A stretch of 64,000 bases of DNA from Enterococcus larvae. GTDB lineage: Bacteria > Bacillota > Bacilli > Lactobacillales > Enterococcaceae. Every line of letters starts with the position of its first letter. Positions within the stretch are counted from its first letter, which is position 1. Where the stretch lies: assembly GCF_017830045.1 (NCBI RefSeq), contig NZ_JAEDXU010000011.1, forward strand, positions 58,076 through 122,075, given 5' to 3'. Shown here piece after piece: positions 25,436 to 36,377 of the stretch. Made by a program: the position numbers and the translations under genes. The notes under the pieces were generated by a model. It searched no databases and was not told the DNA's origin. It worked only from the letters and a program-made list of their open reading frames with translations.

Positions 25436-26992
25436 ATGGGTTTAGTAATTCCCCTTGCTATCGTCGCATTAATTGTCGGTCTTGGAGGAGGATTTTTAAT
25501 TGCAAAATCCCGTCATGAAAAGGCAGTGGATGGTGCAAAAAACTCCGCTGTCGGTATTGTTGAAGATGCCCGCAAAGAAGCAGAGACTTTAAAAAAGGAA
25601 TTTTTGCTGGAGGCCAAGGAAGAAAACCAGAAGTATCGTTCAGAGATTGAAAGTGAGTTAAAAGAGAGTAAATTAGAGTTAAAAACACAGGAAAATCGTC
25701 TATTACAACGTGAACAAACATTAGATCGTAAAGATGACATTCTTGAAAAGCGTGAAAGCTCACTGGAAGACAAAGAAGACAAGCTGGTCGCGAAGCGGCA
25801 ATTAATTGATGAGCGGGAAAAAGAAGTAGAACAGCTGGTAGAGAAGCAGCATCAGGAAATCGAACGTGTTGCATCCCTATCTAAAGATGAAGCAAAAGAC
25901 ATTATCATGAAATCAACAGAACAAGAATTGAACCACGAACTTGCTGTACTGGTAAAAGAATCAGAGCAGCGCGCGAAGGAAGAAGCAGATCGCAAAGCGA
26001 AGAACCTGCTTTCTCTAGCAATCCAGCGTTGTGCAGCAGATTCAATATCTGAAACGACTGTTTCGGTAGTAAGCTTGCCGAACGATGAAATGAAAGGTCG
26101 GATCATCGGTCGTGAAGGTCGAAACATCAGAACATTAGAAACATTGACTGGGATCGACTTGATTATTGATGATACGCCGGAAGCAGTAGTACTTTCCGGA
26201 TTTGATCCGATTCGAAGAGAAATTGCACGTATGACTCTTGAACGATTGATTCAGGATGGACGGATTCATCCAGCCAGAATCGAAGAAACGGTAGAGAAGT
26301 CTCGTAAAGAAATGGATGAACGAATTCGTGAGTATGGGGAACAGGCTGCGTTTGAAGTCGGTGCTCATACACTGCATCCGGACTTGATCAAGATTCTTGG
26401 ACGTTTACGTTTCCGTACCAGCTACGGTCAAAATGTCTTGAATCACTCGATAGAAGTTGCTAAACTGACAGGCGTACTTGCAGCTGAGCTGGGAGAAGAC
26501 GTTCAGTTGGCGAAACGGGCAGGGCTGCTTCATGACATAGGGAAAGCTTTGGATCATGAAATCGAAGGTTCCCACGTGGAGATCGGGGCAGAATTAGCCG
26601 CGAAGTATAAGGAAAACGCAACAGTAATCAATGCCATTGCTTCTCACCATGGTGATATCGAAGCAACATCGATTATTTCCGTACTGGTTGCAGCAGCAGA
26701 TGCGTTATCAGCAGCAAGACCAGGTGCTCGTAGTGAATCTCTGGAAAATTACATCCGTCGCTTAGAAAACCTTGAGAATATCTCGAATGGTTTTGCCGGA
26801 GTAGAATCAAGCTTTGCTGTACAGGCAGGTCGTGAGATTCGTGTAATGGTAAAACCAGAAGAAGTTTCTGATCTGGAAGCCGTACGCTTAGTACGTGATA
26901 TCCGTAAGAAAATTGAAGATGATTTGGATTACCCGGGTCATATCAAAGTAACTGTTGTTCGAGAAACCAGAGCAGTAGATTACGCTAAATAG
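25436..26992 (+). CDS. rny: Ribonuclease Y
   Basis: A 518-residue RNase Y of normal length. The ATG at 25436 is chosen because GGAGGTG lies just before it; an upstream in-frame ATG contains that ribosome site. Order of parts: one N-terminal transmembrane helix (about 3-25), a long charged coiled coil (about 28-190), a KH RNA-binding domain ([12 protein letters not shown]) and an HD metal-dependent hydrolase domain ([13 protein letters not shown]). It initiates mRNA decay at the membrane. A ymcA homologue, whose Bacillus counterpart modulates RNase Y, and ymdB are also in this window. Confidence 0.96.
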   Translation: MGLVIPLAIVALIVGLGGGFLIAKSRHEKAVDGAKNSAVGIVEDARKEAETLKKEFLLEAKEENQKYRSEIESELKESKLELKTQENRLLQREQTLDRKDDILEKRESSLEDKEDKLVAKRQLIDEREKEVEQLVEKQHQEIERVASLSKDEAKDIIMKSTEQELNHELAVLVKESEQRAKEEADRKAKNLLSLAIQRCAADSISETTVSVVSLPNDEMKGRIIGREGRNIRTLETLTGIDLIIDDTPEAVVLSGFDPIRREIARMTLERLIQDGRIHPARIEETVEKSRKEMDERIREYGEQAAFEVGAHTLHPDLIKILGRLRFRTSYGQNVLNHSIEVAKLTGVLAAELGEDVQLAKRAGLLHDIGKALDHEIEGSHVEIGAELAAKYKENATVINAIASHHGDIEATSIISVLVAAADALSAARPGARSESLENYIRRLENLENISNGFAGVESSFAVQAGREIRVMVKPEEVSDLEAVRLVRDIRKKIEDDLDYPGHIKVTVVRETRAVDYAK

Positions 26993-26997
26993 AAAGA

Positions 26998-27035
26998 ACT
27001 GCCTTTTATCAGTTTCGATAGAAGGCAGTTTTTTT
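26998..27035 (+). terminator. Terminator of rny
   Basis: AACTGCC and GGCAGTT at the base, with inner ATC/GAT pairing, followed by seven T. Confidence 0.8.
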
Positions 27036-27204
27036 GTTGGTTAAAAAGTAACTATAGTGAAAAATAGAAATCAGAAAGAAAAAATGCCGAGTAACAATGG
27101 CAAGTGCAGTCGGATAGCGTATGGGAAGAAAATAAATAGGAAATTTCTCATTTGATTCTTCATGAAAACTTACTATTTGCTTAGTTTAGTAGAGGTGCAT
27201 ATCA

Positions 27205-27233
27205 TTGCGATATTAGTATTTCTTTGATATATT
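27205..27233 (+). promoter_or_regulatory. Promoter of the first peptide-binding lipoprotein gene
   Basis: TTGCGA and TATATT separated by 17 bases, 36 bases before the gene. Confidence 0.5.
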
Positions 27234-27268
27234 TCTAATAGGTCTAATTAAATATAGGAGGTTTTCTA

Positions 27269-28933
27269 ATGGGGATCAAGAAAAAAGCAGCTTTAGGGCT
27301 TGTTACATCTATTTGTACGTTAACTTTGGTTGCGTGTGGGACAACCACAGGAGGCAATACATCTGATAGCGGTGGCTCTGCAAGTGGGGAACAAGTATTA
27401 AAATACATTGAAAGACAGGAAATGCCGAGTGCAGATCCATCTTTAGCAACAGATGAAGTGAGTTTCATCGCTTTGAACAATGTATATGAAGGTATCTATC
27501 GTATGGATAAGGATAATCATCCGCAACCAGCAGGTGCTACAGAATTAGCAGAGGTCAGCGAAGATGGACTGACATACAAAATCAAGCTGAGAGAAGATTC
27601 AGTCTGGTCAGATGGCGAGCCTGTAACAGCAGATGATTATGTATATGGTTGGCAGAGAACGGTAGATCCTGATACAGGTTCAGAATATGCTTATATGTTT
27701 GCACCTGTAAAAAATGCTGAAAAAATCACAGCAGGCAAAATGGATAAAGAAGAACTTGGAATCAAAGCAGTTAGTGATTATGAATTGGAAATCACTCTTG
27801 AAAAAGTAACACCTTACTTTGATTACTTATTGGCTTTCCCTTCATTCTTACCACAACGTCAGGATATTGCTGAAAAATTCGGTAAAGACTATACAACAAC
27901 AAGCGACAATGCAGTATACAATGGTCCATTTACTTTAACTGATTTTGATGGTCCGGGAACGGATACAGCTTGGTCTTACACTAAGAATGATACTTATTGG
28001 GACAAAGATACAGTGAAATTGGATAAAGTTGTTGTTGATGTGGTAAAAGAAGCACCAACATCTCTGAACTTATACCAAGATGGTCAGACAGATGATACAC
28101 CTTTAACTGGTGAACTGGCTCTACAAATGAAAGACGATCCTGATTATCTTATTCTTGAAGATGCGTCTACTTTTTATTTGGAAATGAATCAAAGAGACGA
28201 AGATTCACCGTACCATAACATCAATTTACGCAAAGCATTAGCTTATGCAGTTGATCGTGAATCATTGGTTACTCAAATTTTGGCTAACGGTTCAACTGTT
28301 GCTGAAGGACTAGTACCAAAGGGGCTGTCAAACAACCCTGATACAAACGAAGATTTTGCTGAAGAAGCGGGCAATCCGATTTCTTACGATGAAGATAAAG
28401 CCAAAGAATATTGGGAAAAAGCGAAGAAAGAACTAAAAATCGACTCTTTAGACATGGATCTGTTAGTTGATGATACAGATGGTTCTAAGAAAATGGCTGA
28501 ATTCCTACAAGGTTCACTTGGTGACACGTTAGAAGGATTGAATGTAACTGTCAGTCCTGTACCATTCTCTGTACGTTTGGATCGCACAAGCAAGGGCGAT
28601 TTTGAAGTTGCAGTTGGCGGATGGGGAGCAGATTACGCAGATCCAAGTAGTTTCCTTGATTTGTTTGTGACAGGAAACTCTTATAACCGTGGACGTTATT
28701 CTAGTGAAGAGTATGATAAGCTGATTGAAAGTGCGTCTACAGCAAATGCTAATGATCCGGAAGCTCGCTGGCAAGATATGCTGGATGCAGAAAAAGTGAT
28801 TATGGATGACATGGGTATTATCCCAATCTACCAAAAAGCAGAAGCTCATTTACGTTCTCCAAAAGTGAAAGACATGTTCTATCACTCTACTGGAGCGAAA
28901 TATGACTTCAAGTGGGCATATATCGAAGAGTAA
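27269..28933 (+). CDS. Oligopeptide-binding lipoprotein (OppA family)
   Basis: A 554-residue extracellular lipoprotein with lipobox LVAC (Cys23), a Gly/Ser/Thr linker and a full SBP_bac_5 fold. Recognisable blocks are LATDEVSFIALNNVYEGIYR, VTADDYVYGWQRTVDP and GGWGADYADPSSFLDL. It captures oligopeptides for an Opp-type ABC importer; in enterococci relatives also bind sex-pheromone peptides. No permease or ATPase gene is adjacent, so it must share a transporter encoded elsewhere. A close paralogue lies at 49774. The gene separates rny from ymdB, which are adjacent in Bacillus. Confidence 0.9.
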   Translation: MGIKKKAALGLVTSICTLTLVACGTTTGGNTSDSGGSASGEQVLKYIERQEMPSADPSLATDEVSFIALNNVYEGIYRMDKDNHPQPAGATELAEVSEDGLTYKIKLREDSVWSDGEPVTADDYVYGWQRTVDPDTGSEYAYMFAPVKNAEKITAGKMDKEELGIKAVSDYELEITLEKVTPYFDYLLAFPSFLPQRQDIAEKFGKDYTTTSDNAVYNGPFTLTDFDGPGTDTAWSYTKNDTYWDKDTVKLDKVVVDVVKEAPTSLNLYQDGQTDDTPLTGELALQMKDDPDYLILEDASTFYLEMNQRDEDSPYHNINLRKALAYAVDRESLVTQILANGSTVAEGLVPKGLSNNPDTNEDFAEEAGNPISYDEDKAKEYWEKAKKELKIDSLDMDLLVDDTDGSKKMAEFLQGSLGDTLEGLNVTVSPVPFSVRLDRTSKGDFEVAVGGWGADYADPSSFLDLFVTGNSYNRGRYSSEEYDKLIESASTANANDPEARWQDMLDAEKVIMDDMGIIPIYQKAEAHLRSPKVKDMFYHSTGAKYDFKWAYIEE

Positions 28934-28952
28934 GCTTTATAGCTATTCAATT

Positions 28953-28990
28953 AAAGAGAAGAAGCAGAAAATTGCTTCTTCTCTTTTTCT
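28953..28990 (+). terminator. Terminator of the peptide-binding gene
   Basis: AAAGAGAAGAAGCA pairs perfectly with TGCTTCTTCTCTTT around a six-base loop, then T-rich sequence. Confidence 0.85.
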
Positions 28991-29070
28991 TTAGTTGTTG
29001 CGCAGTACAAGGAAGAATGAGTTGATGTTGAACAGTACCTACTTGGTTACTCAAAACCTACCCAAACTCA

Positions 29071-29206
29071 TTCAGCTTTCCTTTTATCCAGCTTCACAGA
29101 CTAACTTCCTCGACAATAAGATAACTTGCCCTCAATGATAAAGGGCATCATTGGGTCAAGTTCCTTTATTGCTCGGAAGTTGAGCAAGTCTGTTCAGCTT
29201 TCCTTT
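29071..29206. repeat. 96-nt long hairpin between 14-bp direct repeats
   Basis: CAGACT (29097) and AGTCTG (29187) close a long imperfect stem that includes AACTTCC/GGAAGTT, CAATAA/TTATTG, AACTTG/CAAGTT and CAATGAT/ATCATTG. The hairpin is bracketed by two copies of TTCAGCTTTCCTTT (29071-29084 and 29193-29206). No ORF is present. It may be a miniature repeat element or a structured leader of the next gene. Confidence 0.45.
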
Positions 29207-29286
29207 ATTTAATCAACAAATCTTTTCATTCTGGAAGAAAACCTCTATAATAAAACAGTAAGACTAAGAGAGAAGAGGAAAAGTGT

Positions 29287-30084
29287 TTGCGTATATTATT
29301 TATTGGAGATGTTGTGGGTTCGCTTGGAAGAGAAACGATCACTGAATACTTGCCGAAGTTGAAGAAGAAGTACCAGCCGCAGGTGACGATCGCGAACGGA
29401 GAGAATGCTGCAGCCGGCAGAGGGATCACTGGGAAAATATATAAGAAGTTTTTACAGGATGGTGTTGATGTCGTTACTCTAGGCAATCATACATGGGACA
29501 ATAGAGATATCTTCGAATTTATCAATGATGCAAAAAAAATGGTTCGGCCGGCGAATTTTCCGGAAGGAACTCCGGGTCAGGGAATCGTCTATGTCAAGGT
29601 CAATCAGCTTGAGCTGGCAGTCATTAATTTACAGGCACGTTCATTCATGGTGGACTTGGATGATCCATTTAGAAAAGCCGAGCAGCTGGTTGAGGAAGCA
29701 AGAAAGCGGACACCGCTGATTTTTGTTGACTTTCATGGAGAAACAACGAGTGAGAAACAAGCGATGGGTTGGTTCTTGGATGGCAAGGTCAGCGCAGTGA
29801 TTGGTACACATACACATGTTCAGACGAACGATAGAAGAATTTTGCCAAATGGGACAGCGTATTTATCCGATGTTGGGATGACGGGTCCATATGATGGAAT
29901 TTTGGGGATGAAAAGAGAAGCAGTACTGGAGAAATTCTGGACAGCGCTGCCTCAAAGGTTTGAGGTTGTTGAAAAAGGCCGCAGTATTTTATCTGCCTGC
30001 TTTATTGAGCTGGATGATTTAACAGGGCGTGCCAAAGATATTCAATTGATTCAAATCAGCGAAGATCGCCCGTTTCAAGAGTAA
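29287..30084 (+). CDS. ymdB: YmdB family metallophosphoesterase
   Basis: A 265-residue protein, full length for the family, starting at a TTG (the sequence opens MRILFIGDVVGSLGRE). The metal site is formed by GDVVG, NGENAAAGRGIT, GNHTWDN, HGETTSEK and GTHTHVQTND. The Bacillus homologue hydrolyses 2',3'-cyclic AMP and influences biofilm and sporulation decisions; it lies directly after rny there. Here the two are separated by a peptide-binding gene. The ribosome site (AGAGGA) is moderate. Confidence 0.92.
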   Translation: MRILFIGDVVGSLGRETITEYLPKLKKKYQPQVTIANGENAAAGRGITGKIYKKFLQDGVDVVTLGNHTWDNRDIFEFINDAKKMVRPANFPEGTPGQGIVYVKVNQLELAVINLQARSFMVDLDDPFRKAEQLVEEARKRTPLIFVDFHGETTSEKQAMGWFLDGKVSAVIGTHTHVQTNDRRILPNGTAYLSDVGMTGPYDGILGMKREAVLEKFWTALPQRFEVVEKGRSILSACFIELDDLTGRAKDIQLIQISEDRPFQE

Positions 30085-30085
30085 T

Positions 30086-30127
30086 AAAAAGTTGAAGCAG
30101 GTAGCTGTTACGTGCTTCAACTTTTTT
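30086..30127. terminator. Bidirectional terminator
   Basis: AAAAAGTTGAAGCA and TGCTTCAACTTTTT form a stem with T-runs on both strands, between convergent genes. Confidence 0.85.
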
Positions 30128-30143
30128 ATTATGACAGAACTGT

Positions 30144-30476
30144 TTACTCCAGTTCGTTAACGATCACGGTTGCATTATAGCCGATATAGATGTTTGTTTT
30201 GAGACCGGTGTCGGCATCGATATATTCGATTCGTCCATCACCGTAATTGATATCAAATTTGCCAGTTTCTTCATAGATGACAGAACCGTCGGCATTATAA
30301 ACTAAAATCTCACGGTTCAAGCCGTTGTTGACACTGGACTGTAGATTTTTCTGCCATCGTTTCCCACCTGCAGTTCCAAAAATAATGAACAGGATCAATG
30401 CCGCGATCATTGCAACAGCAACTAATGTACCAAATAGCATTTTTTTCTTTTGCGTTGGAGTCATTTTCTTTTCCAT
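30144..30476 (-). CDS. Small single-pass membrane protein
   Basis: A 110-residue protein: a short Lys-rich cytoplasmic start, one transmembrane helix (about 13-34) and an extracellular domain of about 70 residues with alternating strands (REILVYNADGSVIYEETG and following). No named family is recognised. GGAGGG lies six bases before the ATG. It is monocistronic. Confidence 0.72.
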   Translation of the reverse strand: MEKKMTPTQKKKMLFGTLVAVAMIAALILFIIFGTAGGKRWQKNLQSSVNNGLNREILVYNADGSVIYEETGKFDINYGDGRIEYIDADTGLKTNIYIGYNATVIVNELE

Positions 30477-30664
30477 AGATACCCTCCTTAGTTTAAGTAT
30501 GATATCAGTATATCAGAAAGAATCCATAGCAGGAGTAAAATCAGGAAATCAAAAAAAGGAAAAATAGTTGTGTTTTTAAGCGAAAAACGGATTTGGCAAA
30601 AAAACTGAATGTGTTAAAATAAATATACATATTTTGATAAAATCAATGAGTGAAGGTGTGAACT

Positions 30665-31036
30665 ATGGATTATTCCATTGGAGATAAAAATATTGAAGCA
30701 GAGCTGGACAAGCTGCTGGAAATGTTGGATCAAAATGAAACGATCCAACGCTATAAACAGATTGAACAACGAGTAAAGAACAATGAAAAACTGACGCAGC
30801 TTGTGGAAGAAATCAAGCAGGCGCAAAAGGATGCTGTCCAGTTTGCCCATTACGGTAAGCCGACAGCTGAACAGGAAGCAATCAAGCGTGCAGATGAGTT
30901 AACCGCACAATTTGATGAGCACCCGCTAGTCGTTGCCTACAGAGAACAGCTAAGTGAGGCGAATGACCTCTTGCAGCATATTACAGCAATGATCCAACGC
31001 GGGATCAATGATCAACTAGAGAAGGAAGGGCTATGA
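30665..31036 (+). CDS. ymcA: YlbF/YmcA family protein
   Basis: A 123-residue all-helical protein of the Com_YlbF family. Its place immediately before mutS-mutL matches ymcA (ricA) of Bacillus, whose product forms a complex with YlbF and YaaT that adjusts RNase Y cleavage and developmental decisions. Only one base separates its stop from the mutS start, so they are co-transcribed. Confidence 0.88.
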   Translation: MDYSIGDKNIEAELDKLLEMLDQNETIQRYKQIEQRVKNNEKLTQLVEEIKQAQKDAVQFAHYGKPTAEQEAIKRADELTAQFDEHPLVVAYREQLSEANDLLQHITAMIQRGINDQLEKEGL

Positions 31037-31037
31037 T

Positions 31038-33608
31038 TTGCCTCAAAAAACAAAAAACACACCAATGATGGAACAATACTTGACGATAAAGGGGCAGTAT
31101 CCGGATGCCTTTCTTTTTTACCGTTTAGGTGACTTTTATGAAATGTTCTATGAAGATGCGGAAAAGGCGACACAGTTGCTTGAACTGACGCTTACAAGTA
31201 GAAATCGAAATGCCGACGATCCAATCCCTATGTGTGGTGTCCCTCATCATGCGGCACAGGGGTATATCGATACATTAGTTGAAATGGGCTACAAAGTCGC
31301 AATTTGTGAGCAGGTGGAAGATCCTAAGACTACCAAGGGAATGGTCAAACGTGAAGTTGTTCAGCTGGTAACTCCCGGAACTGTTATGGAGAGTAAGGGT
31401 TTAGAAGCGAAGGACAACAACTATCTGACAGCGATCGTAGAGAGTGAAGGGCAGTATGGCTTGGCTTATGTGGACCTATCTACCGGAGAGCTGAAAAGTA
31501 CGACTTTGACGGAAGAGGAGCATGTCGTGAATGAGGCGGCTGCTTTACAAACTAAGGAAATCGTTCTTGGAAGTAATGTACCGGAATCCTTGATTTTGGT
31601 CTTGGAACAACGCTTGACAGTGGTCTTTTCTGAGCAGTTTGAAGTAGAAGAGAACGCAGAGTTCAGTTTTCTGACAAGCACATTGTCACAACCCGTTGAA
31701 ATCGACGTGACACAAAAGCTTCTGACTTATCTGGCAGTTACACAAAAAAGAAGTTTGGGACATATTCAACAGGCAGTGGAGTATCAGCCGAATCATTATT
31801 TGAAAATGGACTATTATTCTAAATTTAATTTGGAGCTGACTCGCTCTATCCGTTCAGGGAAAAAGCAAGGCACACTATTATGGCTGCTGGATGAAACGAA
31901 AACAGCGATGGGCGGCCGCTTATTGAAGCAGTGGCTTGATCGTCCGCTGATTCAAGAGAAGCAGATATTCAAGCGTCAGGAAATGGTTCAGTCTCTATTG
32001 AATGCTTATTTTGAACGTGTGGATCTACAGGCGGCATTTGCGAAAGTTTATGATTTAGAACGTTTAGCCGGACGAGTGGCTTTCGGTAGTATCAATGGAC
32101 GAGACATGATCCAGTTGAAAACCTCTTTGGAGCAAGTGCCGATGATTCGTGAATTGATCATCGGGATCAATCAGGGGGAGTGGAATGACCTGTTGGTTGA
32201 GCTGAACCCGATTGAGGATATTGTCGAGCTGATCGATGAAGCAATCATGGAGGAAGCACCACTTCAGATCACAGAAGGAAATGTGATCAAGGACGGCTAT
32301 AATGAAACGCTGGATGAATACCGTGATGCAATGCGAAATGGTAAAAAATGGTTGGCTGAATTGGAAGCACGTGAGCGTCAGGAAACTGGCATCAAGACAT
32401 TGAAGGTCGGCTTTAATCGAGTGTTTGGTTACTATATTGAAGTAACCAAAGCCAATCTGGCGAACCTCGAAGAAGGAAAATATGATAGAAAACAAACCTT
32501 GGCGAATGCCGAGCGCTTTATCACACCTGAATTGAAGGAAATGGAAAAATTGATTCTTGAAGCAGAGGAAAAATCTGTCGATTTAGAGTATCAGCTGTTT
32601 TTAGAAGTACGCGAACAGGTCAAAGGCAGTATTGATCGTCTACAGCGTTTGGCAAAATCATTGAGCACGGTAGATGTTCTACAAGCCTTTGCGACAGTGA
32701 GTGAACGGTACCAATATGTCCGTCCAACCTTGAAGGCTGGAAACGGCGAGCTGCATATCAAAGAAGGACGACATCCAGTTGTGGAAAAGGTTTTGGGGCA
32801 TCAAGAATATATCCCTAACAGTATTCATATGAATCCCGAAGATTTGATTCTACTGATCACTGGTCCGAATATGTCTGGTAAAAGTACCTATATGCGTCAA
32901 TTGGCATTAACGGTTGTAATGGCGCAAGTTGGCTGTTTTGTTCCTGCTGAATCGGCAGAATTGCCGATCTTTGACCAAATTTTCACCCGTATTGGGGCAT
33001 CAGACGATCTGATTGCCGGTCAAAGTACCTTCATGGTGGAAATGATGGAAGCCAATCAGGCATTGCGTCATGCAACGCCAAATAGCTTGGTGTTGTTTGA
33101 CGAGCTGGGTCGAGGAACAGCAACCTATGATGGGATGGCACTGGCACAGGCAATCATCGAGTATATCCAGAAGAATGTTAAGGCAAAAACCTTGTTTTCA
33201 ACGCATTATCATGAGCTGACTGTTTTAGACGAATCCTTGAAGGGGTTGAAAAATATCCATGTAGGAGCGGTAGAGAAAAACGGCGAGGTTGTTTTCCTGC
33301 ATAAAATCATGGAGGGGCCTGCTGATAAAAGCTATGGGATTCATGTAGCGAAAATTGCCGGATTGCCGACAGAGCTTCTTGAACGAGCGGCAACGATTCT
33401 ATCTGCATTAGAATCACAGGAAATCGGTCATGCGCCAATCAAAAATGAAGCGCCGATAATCAACGAGGACAGTGAACAGCTGTCTCTATTCAAGGAAGTA
33501 TCAACGGATGAATTAAGCGTGATCGATACGTTGAAAAAGATGAATTTACTGGAAATGACGCCGATGGATGCGTTAAATGTTTTATATGATCTGCAAAAAC
33601 GAATTTAA
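31038..33608 (+). CDS. mutS: DNA mismatch repair protein MutS
   Basis: An 856-residue MutS of normal length with a TTG start. The mismatch-recognition domain has the Phe-x-Glu signature in [10 protein letters not shown] near residue 35. Connector, lever and clamp domains follow. The ABC-type ATPase has Walker [10 protein letters not shown] at 609-617 and Walker [17 protein letters not shown]. The C-terminal dimerisation region is present. It recognises mispairs and recruits MutL, encoded 24 bases downstream. Confidence 0.97.
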   Translation: MPQKTKNTPMMEQYLTIKGQYPDAFLFYRLGDFYEMFYEDAEKATQLLELTLTSRNRNADDPIPMCGVPHHAAQGYIDTLVEMGYKVAICEQVEDPKTTKGMVKREVVQLVTPGTVMESKGLEAKDNNYLTAIVESEGQYGLAYVDLSTGELKSTTLTEEEHVVNEAAALQTKEIVLGSNVPESLILVLEQRLTVVFSEQFEVEENAEFSFLTSTLSQPVEIDVTQKLLTYLAVTQKRSLGHIQQAVEYQPNHYLKMDYYSKFNLELTRSIRSGKKQGTLLWLLDETKTAMGGRLLKQWLDRPLIQEKQIFKRQEMVQSLLNAYFERVDLQAAFAKVYDLERLAGRVAFGSINGRDMIQLKTSLEQVPMIRELIIGINQGEWNDLLVELNPIEDIVELIDEAIMEEAPLQITEGNVIKDGYNETLDEYRDAMRNGKKWLAELEARERQETGIKTLKVGFNRVFGYYIEVTKANLANLEEGKYDRKQTLANAERFITPELKEMEKLILEAEEKSVDLEYQLFLEVREQVKGSIDRLQRLAKSLSTVDVLQAFATVSERYQYVRPTLKAGNGELHIKEGRHPVVEKVLGHQEYIPNSIHMNPEDLILLITGPNMSGKSTYMRQLALTVVMAQVGCFVPAESAELPIFDQIFTRIGASDDLIAGQSTFMVEMMEANQALRHATPNSLVLFDELGRGTATYDGMALAQAIIEYIQKNVKAKTLFSTHYHELTVLDESLKGLKNIHVGAVEKNGEVVFLHKIMEGPADKSYGIHVAKIAGLPTELLERAATILSALESQEIGHAPIKNEAPIINEDSEQLSLFKEVSTDELSVIDTLKKMNLLEMTPMDALNVLYDLQKRI

Positions 33609-33632
33609 GTCTCCATAAGAGGAGGAAAATCG

Positions 33633-35780
33633 ATGGGAAAAATCAAAGAACTATCCGAACAGCTGGCGAATCAGATTGCTGCCGGTGAAGTGGTTGAGCG
33701 GCCTGCATCTGTCGTCAAAGAGCTGGTAGAGAACGCAATCGATGCGGGCAGTACACAAATCGATATTTTTATTGAAGAAGCGGGCTTGAAAACCATTCAG
33801 GTTATCGACAACGGTGACGGGATCGCGAAGGATGATGTGTTGAACGCCTTTAAGCGACATGCCACCAGTAAAATTCATACTAGAGATGATTTGTTCAGGA
33901 TTCGCAGTCTTGGTTTTCGTGGAGAAGCCTTACCAAGTATTACCTCTGTTTCAGAGGTGACGTTGGAGACAGCTGTCGCTGATGAAGAAGAGGGCAGCTA
34001 TGTAAAGCTGATTGGCGGTAAGGTCGAAGAGCATCGTCCTGGTGCTCTTCGAAAAGGAACGAAAATCACCGTAGAGAATCTGTTTTTCAATACACCGGCT
34101 CGTCTGAAATATGTGAAAACGATTCAGACGGAGCTGGCAACAGTTGGGGATATCGTGAATCGTTTAGCACTGAGCCATCCGATGATCGCTTTTCGACTGG
34201 TTCATGATGGCAATAAAATGATGAGTACGACAGGCAGTGGTGATTTAAAGCAGACAGTTGCCGGTATCTATGGAATCAGTACCGCTAAGAAAATGCTGGA
34301 AATCAAAGCAAAGGATTTGGATTTTGAAGTCAGCGGCTTTGTTTCTTTACCAGAAGTGACCCGTGCCAGTCGTAATTACTTATCAACCATCATCAATGGG
34401 CGCTATATCAAGAATTTTATGCTGAACAAAGCAATCATCAATGGATATGGGTCAAAATTAATGGTTGGTCGTTTTCCGATTGCGGTATTAGAGGTGACAA
34501 TGGACCCTCTATTAGTGGATGTGAATGTTCATCCAACGAAGCAGGAAGTTCGTCTGAGTAAAGAAAAAGAGCTGATGGCACTGATCACACAGGCAATTCA
34601 AGAGGCACTAAGTCAGGAACAGTTGATTCCAAACGCTGCAGCGAATCTTCAATTTAAGAAAAAAGTGGAAAGACAGGAAGCTGTCGAGCAGATGGAAATT
34701 CCGTTAGCAGAAGAAAAAACAGAAACCAGCACATACACCTCTGACGGCGTGCGTAAACCAGGCAGCCTGAATTATGATTCTGAAAGCGGCCGCTTCTTCG
34801 TAGCAGGAGAAAAAAATGCTGAGACAGCAGAGCGTCCGACTACAGATGACACTACCGTTGACCGCGAGGCAATGATAGTTGAAGAGAGTGCTGCGGTCGA
34901 TTATTCTGCTGAGAAAGTTTTAGAGACTGAAAAGACAGCCGGTCACCCATTGGATACACAGAATATTGAAATATCAGAAACAACAGAATCCTTGCCGCAA
35001 GAGCATTTGCCTGAAGGGACTATTGAGCAGGTGCAACAACAGGAGGTAAAAGAACCATCTCCAGATTCGTTTATTGTTACTGCGGAAGAGGAAGAACGCA
35101 ATCATCCTGTTTTTGATATGACAAGCAAGGATACAGTCAAAGAGCTGAATCGAACAGTGGATCGTTTGGAGCATGAGAAAAAGCCGGAACGTTTTCCCGT
35201 GCTGGAATATTTCGGTCAAATGCATGGTACATACCTTTTTGCTCAAAGCAAGGAGGGGCTTTACATCATTGACCAGCATGCGGCACAAGAACGTATCAAG
35301 TATGAATATTTCCGTGAAAAAATTGGTGAAGTATCGAATGATTTACAGGAGTTGCTTGTTCCAATCGTATTAGATTACCCAAACAGTGATGTTATCAAAA
35401 TCAATGAACAAAAAGAGAAATTGGAAGGTGTCGGCATTTATCTGGAAGACTTCGGGCAAAACAGCTTTATAGTCAGAGCTCATCCGACCTGGTATCCAGG
35501 TGGCGAAGAGGAAGAAATCATTCGAGGCATGATCGATATGCTGCTGCTGACAGGACAGGTCGATGTGAAGAAATTCCGTGAAGCGACAGCGATCATGATG
35601 AGCTGTAAACGCTCGATCAAGGCCAATCACTATTTGAACGAGCAACAGGCACGAATCTTGCTAAATGATTTGGCAGAGTGTGCGAACCCGTTCAACTGTC
35701 CGCACGGTCGTCCGGTGTTGATTCATTTTACCAATTCAGATATGGAAAAAATGTTCAAGCGAATCCAAGATCCGCATTGA
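33633..35780 (+). CDS. mutL: DNA mismatch repair protein MutL
   Basis: A 715-residue MutL. The N-terminal GHKL ATPase shows NQIAAGEVVERPASVVKEL, DNGDGI and RGEALPSI. The C-terminal domain carries the endonuclease metal motif DQHA-x2-E-x4-E (DQHAAQERIKYE) and CPHGRP, so it should nick DNA. The linker between them (about 340-490) is long, acidic and of low complexity. The ribosome site is GAGGAGG. It is in the ymcA-mutS-mutL operon, possibly continuing into maf. Confidence 0.97.
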   Translation: MGKIKELSEQLANQIAAGEVVERPASVVKELVENAIDAGSTQIDIFIEEAGLKTIQVIDNGDGIAKDDVLNAFKRHATSKIHTRDDLFRIRSLGFRGEALPSITSVSEVTLETAVADEEEGSYVKLIGGKVEEHRPGALRKGTKITVENLFFNTPARLKYVKTIQTELATVGDIVNRLALSHPMIAFRLVHDGNKMMSTTGSGDLKQTVAGIYGISTAKKMLEIKAKDLDFEVSGFVSLPEVTRASRNYLSTIINGRYIKNFMLNKAIINGYGSKLMVGRFPIAVLEVTMDPLLVDVNVHPTKQEVRLSKEKELMALITQAIQEALSQEQLIPNAAANLQFKKKVERQEAVEQMEIPLAEEKTETSTYTSDGVRKPGSLNYDSESGRFFVAGEKNAETAERPTTDDTTVDREAMIVEESAAVDYSAEKVLETEKTAGHPLDTQNIEISETTESLPQEHLPEGTIEQVQQQEVKEPSPDSFIVTAEEEERNHPVFDMTSKDTVKELNRTVDRLEHEKKPERFPVLEYFGQMHGTYLFAQSKEGLYIIDQHAAQERIKYEYFREKIGEVSNDLQELLVPIVLDYPNSDVIKINEQKEKLEGVGIYLEDFGQNSFIVRAHPTWYPGGEEEEIIRGMIDMLLLTGQVDVKKFREATAIMMSCKRSIKANHYLNEQQARILLNDLAECANPFNCPHGRPVLIHFTNSDMEKMFKRIQDPH

Positions 35781-35801
35781 TCAAAAGAAAGGTTGTCATA
35801 G

Positions 35802-36365
35802 ATGGGTGTAGTATTAGCTTCCCAATCACCACGTAGGCAGGAGCTGCTGAAGCGAGTCGTGCCGTCATTTAAAATACAAGTTGCAGACATCAACGAAGAG
35901 GTGCGTCCGGGAATTACGCCAACTGAATATGTTCACGATATGGCTATGGAAAAGGCGGCCAGTATTTTTGAACAATTTCCAGAAGATCAAGTGATTGGCT
36001 GTGATACGATTGTTGTGTACGAGGACGAAATTATTGGAAAGCCGACTTCAAGAGAACATGCTTTTCAAATTTTAAAAAAGCTGAGCGGACAGACACATAC
36101 AGTTTATACAGCTATTGCTGTTATGGAAGAAGGTCGTACAGTGACCACGGTTGTTCCGGCAGAAGTTGAGTTTTATCGGCTTTCTGAAAAAGAAATCGAA
36201 GACTATTTGGATACCGATGAGTACAAGGATAAAGCCGGCGCTTATGGCATCCAAGAGCAAGGGGCGCTGCTGGTGAAGGAAATCAAAGGCGATTACTACT
36301 CCATCATGGGGCTGCCGATTGCTACATTAGCCAGAATGCTCAAGCATGACTATGAACAGATATAG
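35802..36365 (+). CDS. maf: Maf nucleotide pyrophosphatase
   Basis: A 187-residue Maf/YhdE family protein: LASQSPRRQELLK at the start, GCDTIVVYEDEIIGKP, and the C-terminal DKAGAYGIQEQGALLV. The family hydrolyses dTTP and UTP or modified nucleotides to monophosphates. The gene follows mutL by 21 bases and precedes a thioesterase gene by 12, so the four probably share transcription. Confidence 0.94.
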   Translation: MGVVLASQSPRRQELLKRVVPSFKIQVADINEEVRPGITPTEYVHDMAMEKAASIFEQFPEDQVIGCDTIVVYEDEIIGKPTSREHAFQILKKLSGQTHTVYTAIAVMEEGRTVTTVVPAEVEFYRLSEKEIEDYLDTDEYKDKAGAYGIQEQGALLVKEIKGDYYSIMGLPIATLARMLKHDYEQI

Positions 36366-36377
36366 AGGTGAACAACT

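Noticed and set aside
27205..28933. Recent transfer of the peptide-binding gene between rny and ymdB
   Set aside because: Codon use and composition look like the neighbours and no insertion-sequence ends were seen, so I kept only the order observation.
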